Below are positions 1-7,687 of a stretch of DNA of 46,312 bases, piece by piece. The notes beneath the pieces were generated by a model, which ran no database searches, was not told the origin of the DNA, and saw only the letters and a program-made list of their open reading frames with translations. Origin of the DNA: Cecembia lonarensis LW9 (lineage in GTDB: Bacteria; Bacteroidota; Bacteroidia; Cytophagales; Cyclobacteriaceae); assembly GCF_000298295.1 (NCBI RefSeq), contig NZ_AMGM01000031.1:1-46312 (forward strand), in the 5' to 3' direction. Position 1 is the first letter of the stretch, and each line of letters begins with the position of its first letter. Both the position numbers and the translations under genes were made by a program.

Positions 1-316
1 CCTCCATCACGCTATTTCAACCTAAAATTTACGATTTTAAAGAACTTAATCAAATTCCAAACTAATGAAATGGGATTATTGGGATAGGGATTGAAACATC
101 AATTCCAAATACCCTTTTGCCTTCTTCACATGGCTAAGTTTTGTTCCCGCTTCCCTATCCGATTGGGTATTTAAAAAGCAAAATTGGCCCGGACATTGGC
201 ACGCAGGGCCTTGTAATACCAGAGTAATTTCGGGCTTGCAATTCAAAAAACAAATGATTTTGCACAGGCTTTTGAAAAAACAACTTATCTTATATTCACC
301 TTAGCCAATAATAACC
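1..316. other. Intergenic region at left edge
   Basis: No convincing coding sequence is visible on either strand in this stretch. It is AT-rich towards the right end and must contain the promoter of the lipoprotein gene starting at 317, but no clean TTG-N20-TAnnTTTG promoter could be picked out. No RNA gene or strong hairpin was seen. Confidence 0.5.
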
Positions 317-1471
317 ATGAGAACCTATCTGTTGATCCTTTCAGCTTTCCTTTTTATATCCTGTTCCAAAAAAGCAGAAAATGAACCTGAAAAAGACTTT
401 ATTAAAGGCGTCTATGGCCATCCAGCCGCCTTACTGGATATGGGTTACCGCTTTGATTCCCTTGGGATCAATGCGGTTTTTGTCAGGAGCATTTCACTCA
501 ACCCAACTTTTTTTACCACCGCAAAAGAACAGGAGGCAGCGGTGTACGTGGAATTCCCCACACTCAATGGCAAGGGCTATGTCGAAGCACATCCCGATGC
601 CTGGCCCATTGATGAAAAAGGCCAACCTTCTCCTCCGGCAGACTGGTTTATGGGTGTATGCCCTACCCATCCCGGTTTCAAGGAATTCCGTTCCCAACAG
701 CTTTGGGAGATTTTGAAGGAGTATGCCGTTGACGGAATCTTTTTGGATTATGTGCATTGGCATGCACAGTTTGAAACCAAGGACCCGATTTTACCCGAAA
801 CCTGTTTCTGCGAGCGCTGTACTGCTATTTTTGGGGAGGGAATCAACCAAGAAATCCCAGGGGAAAGTATCGCTGAAAAAGCGGATTGGATCCTTAGCCA
901 TGAAGACAAGGCCTGGAGAAAATGGAGGGCGGATATTTTAAATGGCTGGGTAGAAGATATGGGCAAGATTGTCAAAGCAGAACAGCCTCAGGCCAAGCTG
1001 GGCGTATTTTATTGTTCCTGGTACCCCGCTGATTATGATTCGGCTTTGTACAATACCTTAGGCATTGACCCTATGGCTTTTGCCCAAAGGGCAGATGTGC
1101 TATCTCCTATGCTTTTTCACAGCATGAAGGAAAGGCCTACATCCTGGGTAGGGGAATATGTGAGTTGGTTGGGGGAGGTTTTAGGGTCTAAAGACAGGTC
1201 CAAGTCTGAAGAATGGTCCAAGTCTGAAGGGTCCAAGCCTGTTTGGACAGGCGGGTCTGAAGACTTGAACCAGTTCGAGTTTGTGGACATCTGGCCCATA
1301 GTACAGGCCCATAACAGTCCTGGGACGGTCAGTCCGGAGGAATTCCATCAGGTGTTGATGGAAGGGTCCAAAAGCCCCGCTTCAGGAATCATGATGTTTT
1401 CTGCGGAGTCCATTGCCCAGGAACCAGCAAAAATCGAGGTGCTAAGACAATTTTACCGCCATAAAAATTGA
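317..1471 (+). CDS. Lipoprotein with glycoside-hydrolase-like barrel
   Basis: A 384-residue exported protein. The N-terminus is a lipoprotein signal peptide ending in the lipobox LFISC (Cys16), so the product should be anchored in a membrane on the outside. The body resembles putative glycosidase-like TIM barrels: 'VDGIFLDYVHWH' around residues 136-147 fits the strand carrying an acidic catalytic residue, and conserved-looking Trp, Asp and Cys residues (CFCERC near 162-167) surround it. Substrate is unknown. An unusual Ser/Lys/Glu/Gly-rich segment at about residues 290-316 is encoded by short DNA repeats (see the repeat at 1184-1264) and looks like an in-frame insertion. The ATG at 317 is chosen because it starts directly with the signal peptide. 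The gene stands alone. Confidence 0.7.
   Translation: MRTYLLILSAFLFISCSKKAENEPEKDFIKGVYGHPAALLDMGYRFDSLGINAVFVRSISLNPTFFTTAKEQEAAVYVEFPTLNGKGYVEAHPDAWPIDEKGQPSPPADWFMGVCPTHPGFKEFRSQQLWEILKEYAVDGIFLDYVHWHAQFETKDPILPETCFCERCTAIFGEGINQEIPGESIAEKADWILSHEDKAWRKWRADILNGWVEDMGKIVKAEQPQAKLGVFYCSWYPADYDSALYNTLGIDPMAFAQRADVLSPMLFHSMKERPTSWVGEYVSWLGEVLGSKDRSKSEEWSKSEGSKPVWTGGSEDLNQFEFVDIWPIVQAHNSPGTVSPEEFHQVLMEGSKSPASGIMMFSAESIAQEPAKIEVLRQFYRHKN
1184..1264 (+). repeat. Repeat cassette inserted in frame in a gene
   Basis: The segment is bounded by near-identical GGGTCTRAAGAC copies (1184-1195 and 1253-1264, 11 of 12 bases). Inside are two exact GGTCCAAGTCTGAAG copies (1197-1211, 1215-1229), a partial third (GGTCCAAG, 1230-1237) and a hairpin GCCTGT-TTGG-ACAGGC (1237-1252). 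It keeps the reading frame of the surrounding lipoprotein and encodes a low-complexity peptide with two SKSE units. It resembles intergenic repeat DNA rather than protein-coding sequence, so it is read as a repeat that landed in a gene. Confidence 0.6.
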
Positions 1472-1669
1472 AAAGATTAAATTCGGGTTCTTAGACATCA
1501 TTTAAAAAAATATTTAGTTACTATCATAATATTCTTGACAAAAAGTGTTTGGTAAAAATCGCGATATTGAGAACGAAATCGTCTTAATAGGGCGGGGAGG
1601 AATGAATTTCGTCCGGGCCGGTGTTGGCCTTGTGGGGGGAAGGATTCGAAATTCTTGATCTTTTTGGTT

Positions 1670-1693
1670 ACTTTTTGTATCAAGACAAAAAGT
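1670..1693. repeat. Perfect 9-bp inverted repeat (hairpin)
   Basis: ACTTTTTGT (1670-1678), a six-base loop, then ACAAAAAGT (1685-1693). The stem extends by a wobble and one more pair on the outside. The right arm sequence GACAAAAAGTG is also present as a direct copy at 1537-1547. It may be a terminus of a degraded small mobile element, or a terminator, but neither strand has a convincing T-tract after the stem. Confidence 0.45.
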
Positions 1694-1904
1694 GACAAAG
1701 AGAAAATGTTAAAAATCTACTCAGTTCGGTTAAATTGAAATTTATATTTTGATCCCTATTACAGGTATGTTAGATGGAACATTATAGTTCTTTGTCGCAT
1801 GTCCTGGTGGATGTCGGAAAGAGTACAAAAAACCACAAAAGGACACAATAGTCACAAAAGAATGGTAGTAAACCGTTTAAAGGCATATTGACTTTTGTTT
1901 CTTT

Positions 1905-1928
1905 TCCCGAACTTCGGGACAACTTGTG
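1905..1928 (-). repeat. REP-like palindrome, copy 1
   Basis: TCCCGAA-C-TTCGGGA (1905-1919) continues into ACAACTTGTGG. Read on the minus strand it is CCACAAGTTGTCCCG followed by the palindrome. The same composite, CCACAASTTGTCCCG plus a CGGGA arm, recurs at 4200-4223 on the plus strand, so it is treated as one dispersed repeat family. No coding role. Confidence 0.5.
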
Positions 1929-2032
1929 GTTCAAAAAAAAGCCTCTAATCTCTTAATAATTGACCTGTAATATGAAGTTGCTTAGTAATTTGAATACAAA
2001 GTGGGGAAAGATGAATTCAATTAGAAAGCCTA

Positions 2033-2758
2033 TTACTTCTCTCTCAAAAAAACAGTCTTATGCATTCTTTCATAAACAATTAGTGAATCTCCAAATATCT
2101 CATAGGTAACTTGTTCACTCGTATTTATCGAAGGGACTTTAAGGTTTAATTTTTTATTTGAAATAGTAGAATAATAAAAGATAGGTATATCAGTAAATTG
2201 AAATTCACCTCCATTTTTTCTATCAAGATCTCTAAAAAACCTCGAATCATGGATATACCGACCATCTTTTGTATAGACTACTTTATAGTTTTTGGATGAA
2301 TTATCAAGCGCTTTATTCAAAGAACCATCTAGATTATAAGTCTGCTTTTCTTTCCAAGTTCCAATCAATCTTTTATCAATTTCTTCCTTAATGGATGATG
2401 ATTTTAAACCTACTGAGGATTTATTTAAAGAAGAAAAACTTACCTTATGCTTCTCCTGTTCCAATACGAATTCTAAAGTGAGCATGTCTCCTTCTCTTTT
2501 TGCAAATACCTCAAGTTCTTCTCCATCATTTAAAGGGATTTCAAAAGACAATCCATTGGATTTTTTCATTCCAACACTCAGAATTGATGTATTCTCTCCT
2601 GTATGTAAAGTAACTTTATAATGCTTGTTATCTTTTTCAATTAGTATCAAATCATGAGAACCTATCAAGCTTCCAAGATATGTCCCTTCAAAATTTTGAC
2701 TAAAGGAAGGTAACCTCATAAAGAAACTTAGAAATAATAGCAACAAAAACGCTCTCAT
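2033..2758 (-). CDS. Exported protein of unknown function, AT-rich
   Basis: A 241-residue protein with a classical signal peptide (hydrophobic residues about 3-18, then SFSQ), so probably periplasmic or surface located. No family is recognised with confidence. The second half, from LIGTWKE near residue 131, has the look of a lipocalin-like beta domain (alternating short strands, GTW motif, conserved-looking Tyr and Phe). The first half is also predicted beta-rich. The gene is visibly more AT-rich than its neighbours, with many AAA, ATT and TTT codons, and is flanked by long repeat-bearing gaps, which suggests recent acquisition. Translation starts at the ATG preceding the signal peptide. No operon partner. 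Confidence 0.6.
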   Translation of the reverse strand: MRAFLLLLFLSFFMRLPSFSQNFEGTYLGSLIGSHDLILIEKDNKHYKVTLHTGENTSILSVGMKKSNGLSFEIPLNDGEELEVFAKREGDMLTLEFVLEQEKHKVSFSSLNKSSVGLKSSSIKEEIDKRLIGTWKEKQTYNLDGSLNKALDNSSKNYKVVYTKDGRYIHDSRFFRDLDRKNGGEFQFTDIPIFYYSTISNKKLNLKVPSINTSEQVTYEIFGDSLIVYERMHKTVFLREK

Positions 2759-2873
2759 TACGAATTTATTTTTTAGCTTAAAAATTTATTTAGCTCTATA
2801 ATTTTTCTTAAATAACTTAAAACTTAGCTAAAAATAAAAGCAGGCAAAATAATTTCTAAGTCTAACCCTTAAC

Positions 2874-2897
2874 TTATCCGTTTAATTAATCGGATAA
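2874..2897. promoter_or_regulatory. Inverted repeat between divergent genes
   Basis: TTATCCG (2874-2880), ten-base AT-rich spacer, CGGATAA (2891-2897). The arms match perfectly. It lies in the 201-bp space shared by the divergent unknown gene (start 2758) and the AlkB-like gene (start 2960), about 63 bp upstream of the latter, so it could be an operator. No local regulator gene is obvious; a terminator role is unlikely because no gene ends here. Confidence 0.35.
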
Positions 2898-2959
2898 ATT
2901 GTTTTTCGTATATTGTATTGAAGTTTTCAATACCTTGATCATTTGATGAATAACCCAAA

Positions 2960-4012
2960 ATGAAAGACCTCAAATACCTACTCGCCTACTCCATACCGCT
3001 GTCCGCAGTACTGGCCTTGTTATGGCAGGGATGGTGGTCCTGGGCCACGGTGATTTTGGCCTTTGGCATATTCCCACTGCTTGATGCGCTTATTCCAGCC
3101 TCCACAGAAAACTATTCCGAAAGGGAAGAAAAAAGCAGGTTGTCCAACCGCTTTTTTGACCTACTCCTTTACCTCTGTGCCCCCATCTGTTTTGTTCTGG
3201 TTTTTTTCTATTTTAAAACCATACAAACAGGTGGTTTGGCCACTTACGAATGGCTGGGGCTGACTTTCAGTATAGGTGTAGTCTTAGGGGCATTGGGTAT
3301 CAATGTGGCACACGAATTGGGACATCGGGCCAATAAATGGGAGCAGTTTTTGGCAAAGGCAGGTTTACTGACTGTGCTTTACCAACACTTTTTCATCGAA
3401 CACAACAGGGGTCACCACAAGCATGTCTCTACAGACAAGGACCCAGCTACCGCCAGAAAAAATGAATGGGTTTATGCCTTTTTCTTCCGTTCTATTATTG
3501 GACAATACATCAGCGCCTGGCAATTGGAAAATGATCGCTTGCGCAAAAAAGGGCTTTCTCTTTTTTCCTGGGAAAATGAAATGATCCGCTTTACAGTTTA
3601 CCAAACGGCTTATCTGCTGGTAGTTGTCGGAATATTCGGTTGGGGCATGCTGCCATATGCCTTGGCCATTGCCTTGATCGGGGTGTTGCTATTGGAAACC
3701 ATCAATTACATCGAACACTATGGTTTGAGAAGGAAAATGCTGCCCAGCGGAAGGCCTGAGCGGGTGCTTCCCAAGCATTCCTGGAATTCTGACCATGAAA
3801 TGGGCAGGATTGTGCTTTTTGAACTGACCAGACATTCAGACCATCACTATTTGGCATCAAGAAAATACCAAATCCTTCGGCACATGGAGGAAAGTCCGCA
3901 ATTGCCTACCGGATATCCCGGCAGCATGCTGATGGCTTTGGTACCTCCGCTTTGGTTTTTGGTGATGAATAAAAGGTTGGAAGATCAAGCCCGTCAATTG
4001 GAGCTCCCTTAA
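2960..4012 (+). CDS. alkB: AlkB-type membrane di-iron hydroxylase (alkane 1-monooxygenase family)
   Basis: A 350-residue polytopic inner-membrane protein of the alkane hydroxylase/fatty acid desaturase superfamily. The histidine boxes are in the right order: HELGHR near 118-123, EHNRGHHKHVS followed by TDKDPA near 147-163, NYIEHYGL near 248-255, and RHSDHHYLASRKYQ near 291-304. These ligate two irons and hydroxylate terminal methyl groups of alkanes or related lipids. AlkB-specific features (NYxEHYGL and the HSxHH box) favour this over a desaturase. Length is slightly short for AlkB (commonly about 380-410). No rubredoxin or rubredoxin reductase gene is nearby, so the electron donor must be encoded elsewhere and the substrate remains open. 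Start ATG at 2960 precedes the first membrane span. The gene appears monocistronic. Confidence 0.85.
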   Translation: MKDLKYLLAYSIPLSAVLALLWQGWWSWATVILAFGIFPLLDALIPASTENYSEREEKSRLSNRFFDLLLYLCAPICFVLVFFYFKTIQTGGLATYEWLGLTFSIGVVLGALGINVAHELGHRANKWEQFLAKAGLLTVLYQHFFIEHNRGHHKHVSTDKDPATARKNEWVYAFFFRSIIGQYISAWQLENDRLRKKGLSLFSWENEMIRFTVYQTAYLLVVVGIFGWGMLPYALAIALIGVLLLETINYIEHYGLRRKMLPSGRPERVLPKHSWNSDHEMGRIVLFELTRHSDHHYLASRKYQILRHMEESPQLPTGYPGSMLMALVPPLWFLVMNKRLEDQARQLELP

Positions 4013-4029
4013 TTTCCAAATTAATTTAA

Positions 4030-4156
4030 ACCACATAGAAACATAGAATACATAGCAAGAATCCAGCACATAATACGGTCATCAGAGCCAGGCCGGTCCA
4101 AAACCAAAAACGATATCAGAAATGGTAAAACTATGTTGGCTATGTCACTATGTGGT
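4030..4156. repeat. Segment bounded by 9-bp inverted repeats
   Basis: ACCACATAG (4030-4038) and CTATGTGGT (4148-4156) are perfect inverted copies. The left part (ACCACATAGAAACATAGAAT) resembles the ACCACAAAAGGACACAATAG stretch near 1830-1850, so both gaps seem to carry members of the same intergenic repeat. The interior has no open frame of note. It may be a small non-autonomous element or a long-stem RNA structure. Confidence 0.4.
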
Positions 4157-4199
4157 CCAAAAGTTTACCCAAAATCCCACCGGTACGCCATTAATTTTG

Positions 4200-4223
4200 C
4201 CACAACTTGTCCCGCATGCGGGA
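4200..4223 (+). repeat. REP-like palindrome, copy 2
   Basis: CCACAACTTGT leads into the perfect 14-bp palindrome TCCCGCATGCGGGA (4210-4223). It shares CCACAASTTGTCCCG and the CGGGA arm with the minus-strand copy at 1905-1928; only the palindrome centre differs. Confidence 0.5.
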
Positions 4224-4411
4224 TAGAATCATAGGACAAATAGCGCAAGCGAATTCTCTTGGCTAAACTCCACTGCTTTAAAGCGCATCAAACCATGTTT
4301 TCTTTGTCGCTAGGTGGTAAAAAAATAAATACTTACTAGAAAAACCCATAACTAAACTAAGCTTATGCTAGTGCTTTCAAAATCTTGGAATTCGGTTTAA
4401 ATTTACCTGAA

Positions 4412-5242
4412 ATGATAAAAGCATTATCCAGTTTTCTACTACTGACCTTTTTGAGCCAATTCAGCTATGGCCAGGAAAAAAATTTCACTTATGGCACCAA
4501 CAATGCCGAAGCTTTGAGGTATTATGAACAAGGCTGGGAGTACATTCTGGACAAAGGCGAGTGGCAAAAAGCAGAAGATGCTTTCAGATCGGCGGTAGCC
4601 ATAGACCCGGAATTCCTTTTGGGCTGGAGCCAAGTGGGCAGGATCAGTCATGATCCGGAAGAAAGGGCTGCCATTTTCACTAAACTCAAGCAACAAAAAG
4701 AAAAATTGAATGACTGGGAAAAAGGGTTGTTGGAGGTGTATCTCGCAAGTTTGGAAATCATCGATGCCAAGGACAGGGGCATTCCGATTACGCCGGAAAA
4801 AGTCAAGGCATTTTACCAGACCTCAGAACAAAATTTCTCGGAATTTCTGAAGCATTATCCTCATGAACGGTATGTGCATGCAGAGTACATTGAGGTGATT
4901 CATGGAATTTACGGCGCACAAGCAGGTTTGGACAGTTTGGAAAAACACCAAAAAGAGCGCCTGGAATTGATCCCTTTTCTCGTGAGTTACCAAGCCCAAT
5001 TAATGGCAGAAACCAAGCAATTTGAACAAGCCCTCAAAACCGCCCTTCAACTGGAAAAACGTCTTGACAATCCCGATTTACCCATCATTCCTTTTACCTA
5101 TGGATATATTGCATTTGAAAAGGGGGAATATGAGGTAGCTGCCATGCTCATCGACAAAACCCTAAGCCTAGACCCCAAGCATGTGATCGCCCAACGCCTC
5201 CAAAAAAAGATTCAGGATCAATTGAATCGGCCTGCTAAATAA
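4412..5242 (+). CDS. Periplasmic TPR-repeat protein
   Basis: A helical repeat protein of about 276 residues. I start it at the ATG at 4412 because this gives a clean signal peptide (MIKALSSFLLLTFLSQFSYG) ending before Gln; an upstream TTG (4385) would add nine residues in front of it. Tetratricopeptide-like units are visible: 'YYEQGWEYILDKGEWQKAED' then 'SAVAIDPEFLLGW' at the start, and 'FTYGYIAFEKGEYEVAAM' then 'KTLSLDPKHVIA' at the end. Such proteins serve as protein-protein scaffolds; the partner is unknown. The gene is convergent with the flavin reductase downstream. Confidence 0.7.
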   Translation: MIKALSSFLLLTFLSQFSYGQEKNFTYGTNNAEALRYYEQGWEYILDKGEWQKAEDAFRSAVAIDPEFLLGWSQVGRISHDPEERAAIFTKLKQQKEKLNDWEKGLLEVYLASLEIIDAKDRGIPITPEKVKAFYQTSEQNFSEFLKHYPHERYVHAEYIEVIHGIYGAQAGLDSLEKHQKERLELIPFLVSYQAQLMAETKQFEQALKTALQLEKRLDNPDLPIIPFTYGYIAFEKGEYEVAAMLIDKTLSLDPKHVIAQRLQKKIQDQLNRPAK

Positions 5243-5322
5243 TATCCATCCATATCCCAATTTCTACCAATATCTTACTAAGAATCATCGGAGAAAATTG
5301 AAAATCAACCTATTCCCTATTA

Positions 5323-6555
5323 TCAAGTCGCCCGCTCCCTGAGTACCCCTTTCCTTTTAAATACAAATCTGAATACATACTTCAAAAATACCCAAAAAGC
5401 AGACAAATTGGGCTTAGGACCCTTACATTCCCCGATCCGCTCCAACTGCTCCCTGTACCAAACCGTCTCCATCACACTCATCCGGTCTATGGGACCAAAA
5501 CCGGTTTTCACTTTTTCGATCTTATGCAGGGGGTCTTTCCCCACCAAAAGTTGATGTGCAGCATCAGGCTCAATGGCCAATAAGCGGGCCAAACCCACCA
5601 TATCCACATCTCCTGATGCAATGGCAGCTTTCATCCCCTGATAGCTTTTAAAACCTCCGGTAAGGACTAAGGGAACATCGACTGCTTTGCGGACCTTGAC
5701 CGCAAAATCCATAAAGTAAGCCTCTCTTTCCAAAGTGCTCTGACTGGCTTTGCTGCCCACCATGGCCGGGGCTTCATAGGTACCTCCCGAAACTTCAATC
5801 AGGTCAATTCCCAAGTCTGTCAAAAGTTGTATGGTCTCTAAGGATTCTTCTTCCGTAAAGCCTCCCCTTTGAAAGTCTGCAGAGTTCAACTTGATACCCA
5901 CTGGAAAATCCTTCCCAACAGCCTCCCTAATGGCCTTGTAAACCTCCCTGACAAATTTCCTGCGTTTTTCGGGACTGCCTCCCCAGTCATCAGTTCTTTG
6001 GTTGTGCTTGGGAGATAAAAACTGACTGACCAAATAGCCATGTGCCCCATGAATCTGTACACCTGAAAAACCGGCTTTTTTGACGACTTCAGATGCCTTT
6101 CCAAACCTCTTTACTATGTCCCAAATTTCATCTTCTTTCAGTTCCCTTGGCGTATCAAAAAAGGCCTGCATATCCTTTCGAAAGGGAATGGCTGATGGGG
6201 ACACATTTTCTTTGTTCAGCCCTTTGGGTGCCTGCTTACCGGGATGGTTGAGTTGCACCCAACAATGCGTTCCATTCACCTTGGCGGCTGCTGCCCAAGT
6301 TTGCAAGGCTTCCAAGTGACGCTGATCTTCAACAACCACATTACCGGGTTCCCCCAAAGCCCTGCTGTCGATCATTACATTTCCAGTAACACATAAACCT
6401 ATGCCTCCCTCTGCCCAAATACGGTACAATTTGGACAGGGCAGGTTTGGGAGAACCTCCTTTCTCCCCCAAACCTTCACTCATGGCCGATTTGAAAATTC
6501 TGTTTTTGATGACCGCCCCGCAAGGAAGCGTAAGGGATTGATCCAAAGGATTCAT
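5323..6555 (-). CDS. NADH:flavin oxidoreductase, Old Yellow Enzyme family
   Basis: A 410-residue FMN-dependent (beta/alpha)8 barrel enzyme. Typical signatures are N-terminal 'NRIFKSAMSEG', 'VQLNHPGKQAP', the substrate-binding pair in 'GVQIHGAHGYLVSQFLSP' (about 166-183), 'QRTDDWGGS' (about 186-194) and the phosphate-binding 'VDMVGLARLLAIEPD'. Members reduce activated C=C bonds of electrophiles, nitro compounds or peroxides with NAD(P)H. The C-terminus ends in a basic, hydrophobic tail of about 20 residues (FWVFLKYVFRF) that might touch the membrane. It lies 174 bp downstream of ohrR in the same direction; a role in electrophile stress would fit, but the gap suggests separate transcription. 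No 2,4-dienoyl-CoA reductase FeS extension is present. Confidence 0.85.
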   Translation of the reverse strand: MNPLDQSLTLPCGAVIKNRIFKSAMSEGLGEKGGSPKPALSKLYRIWAEGGIGLCVTGNVMIDSRALGEPGNVVVEDQRHLEALQTWAAAAKVNGTHCWVQLNHPGKQAPKGLNKENVSPSAIPFRKDMQAFFDTPRELKEDEIWDIVKRFGKASEVVKKAGFSGVQIHGAHGYLVSQFLSPKHNQRTDDWGGSPEKRRKFVREVYKAIREAVGKDFPVGIKLNSADFQRGGFTEEESLETIQLLTDLGIDLIEVSGGTYEAPAMVGSKASQSTLEREAYFMDFAVKVRKAVDVPLVLTGGFKSYQGMKAAIASGDVDMVGLARLLAIEPDAAHQLLVGKDPLHKIEKVKTGFGPIDRMSVMETVWYREQLERIGECKGPKPNLSAFWVFLKYVFRFVFKRKGVLRERAT

Positions 6556-6650
6556 AGAGAAAATTTTATACTTGAACGTAAAGATTTTTGACTAAAACCT
6601 TAAAATAAACTTTTGCCGGAAGAAGCAAGCCTACCATTTTGTATGGCTCC

Positions 6651-6698
6651 AATATCTGACAATATCCAATATCCATAAATATCCGACCCACTAAGAAT
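6651..6698. repeat. AATATC tandem-like repeats
   Basis: Four AATATC copies (6651, 6661, 6668, 6678) within 33 bp, followed by ACTAAGAAT (6690-6698). ACTAAGAAT also occurs on the other side of the flavin reductase gene (5277-5285), next to AATATC and CATATC words. This is simple intergenic repeat DNA, possibly the edges of an old insertion. Confidence 0.4.
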
Positions 6699-6729
6699 AT
6701 GAATAATACAAAGAACTATTTCCTGCATT

Positions 6730-7167
6730 TCATTTATTCCCCATACATCCTATCCATTCCTGGATTTTATCCCGCATACCAAGCAATTCATCTAAATCAA
6801 CTGCCATATCTCCCATATTTTCCAGCAGTTTTAATGGGACTGATGCCCCCGCAGCTTGTAATGCTTTCCCCTCCCGGGTCAGGTGGATCATCACTTTCCT
6901 TTCATCCTCCTTCGCCTTTTCCCTTTTGATCAGGTCCATGGTTTCCATTCTTTTCAACAAAGGCGTAACTGTATTGGTATTCAGGATAAGCTTTTCGGAT
7001 ATATCCTGAACCGCCAAACCATCTTTTTCCCAAAGCACCAAAAGGACAAGGTACTGTGGGTAAGTAATGCCCAATTTTTCCAAATAGGGCTGATAGGCCC
7101 TGGTGATCAACCTGGAGATGGCATAAAAGGGAAAACAAATCTGGTTTTCAAGTTTCAGCTGTTCCAT
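6730..7167 (-). CDS. ohrR: MarR-family organic hydroperoxide sensor OhrR
   Basis: A 145-residue winged-helix repressor. The N-terminal 'LENQICFPFYAISR' with Cys11 matches the peroxidatic cysteine region of OhrR, followed by the OhrR-like 'GITYPQYLVLLVLWEKDG', a recognition region 'LNTNTVTPLLKRME' and the wing 'KAKEDERKVMIHLT'. In the family, organic peroxides oxidise the sensing Cys and release DNA, turning on ohr. A second Cys at 141, five residues from the C-terminus, could act as a resolving residue (two-Cys type), although its position differs from well-studied proteins. It is the third gene of ohr-gpx-ohrR, 35 bp after gpx, so it would repress its own operon. Confidence 0.85.
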   Translation of the reverse strand: MEQLKLENQICFPFYAISRLITRAYQPYLEKLGITYPQYLVLLVLWEKDGLAVQDISEKLILNTNTVTPLLKRMETMDLIKREKAKEDERKVMIHLTREGKALQAAGASVPLKLLENMGDMAVDLDELLGMRDKIQEWIGCMGNK

Positions 7168-7202
7168 GGTTTTGAAGGGTAGGATGAAATAACAACATTC
7201 CT

Positions 7203-7685
7203 TTAGCCTAATTTCTTACTTAAATAGGCATCAATGGCATCAGGCTTGGTTATCGGGGAGAAACGCTTAACCGGCCTTCCTTTATCATCGATCAGAAACT
7301 TGGTAAAGTTCCACTTGATCCTTGAACCCAAAATACCTCCCAACTTACCTTTCAGGTATTTGAAAATAGGATGCGCGGTACCCCCATTCACATCTACTTT
7401 GGCAAACATGGGGAAAGTCACGCCATAGTTGAGGACACAGCCTTCCGAAATGGATTTTTCATCTCCGGGTTCCTGATTGCCAAACTGATTGCAGGGAAAC
7501 CCCAAAATCACCAGCCCTTTGTCTTTGTATTTTTCATAAAGCTTTTCCAGGCCCTCATATTGGGGTGTCAGACCACATTGGCTGGCAGTATTGACCACAA
7601 GGATGGTTTTTCCTTTGAACTCCTCCATGGACAACTCTTTGCCCTGAAGGGTTTTGGCTTTGAAATCATAAAAGGTAGTTGCCAT
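7203..7685 (-). CDS. gpx: Glutathione peroxidase family thiol peroxidase
   Basis: A 160-residue thioredoxin-fold peroxidase. The catalytic tetrad is intact: Cys37 in NTASQCG (cysteine, not selenocysteine), Gln72 in FGNQEPG, and Trp125-Asn126 in IKWNFTKFL. A second conserved Cys is in GFPCNQF (Cys65), and Cys83 in EGCVLNYG lies where many bacterial and plant Gpx-like proteins have the resolving cysteine, so thioredoxin is a likelier reductant than glutathione. There is no signal peptide, so it is cytoplasmic. It begins 2 bp after the ohr stop codon and is followed by ohrR, making an organic-peroxide detoxification operon. Confidence 0.9.
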   Translation of the reverse strand: MATTFYDFKAKTLQGKELSMEEFKGKTILVVNTASQCGLTPQYEGLEKLYEKYKDKGLVILGFPCNQFGNQEPGDEKSISEGCVLNYGVTFPMFAKVDVNGGTAHPIFKYLKGKLGGILGSRIKWNFTKFLIDDKGRPVKRFSPITKPDAIDAYLSKKLG

Positions 7686-7687
7686 AA

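Larger units (their letters stand above)
1472..2032. other. Intergenic region with palindromes, no gene
   Basis: This 561-bp gap separates convergent genes. A 66-codon minus-strand reading frame (1498-1698) lies in it but looks like repeat DNA, not protein. The gap holds a strong hairpin at 1670-1693, a repeated GACAAAAAGTG (1537-1547 and 1684-1694), an ACCACA-rich stretch around 1830-1860, and a palindrome with an attached CCACAAGTTGT arm (1905-1928, read on the minus strand). Confidence 0.55.
4013..4411. other. Repeat-bearing intergenic region
   Basis: No gene is seen. The gap begins with ACCACATAG (4030-4038) and its reverse complement CTATGTGGT lies at 4148-4156, bracketing about 127 bp. 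A perfect palindrome of the REP-like family follows at 4200-4223. The rest is plain AT-rich DNA leading to the TPR gene. Confidence 0.5.

Noticed and set aside
1498-1698. A 66-codon minus-strand frame next to the first lipoprotein gene
   Set aside because: It spans repeat DNA including a perfect hairpin, has no family resemblance and no plausible start context.
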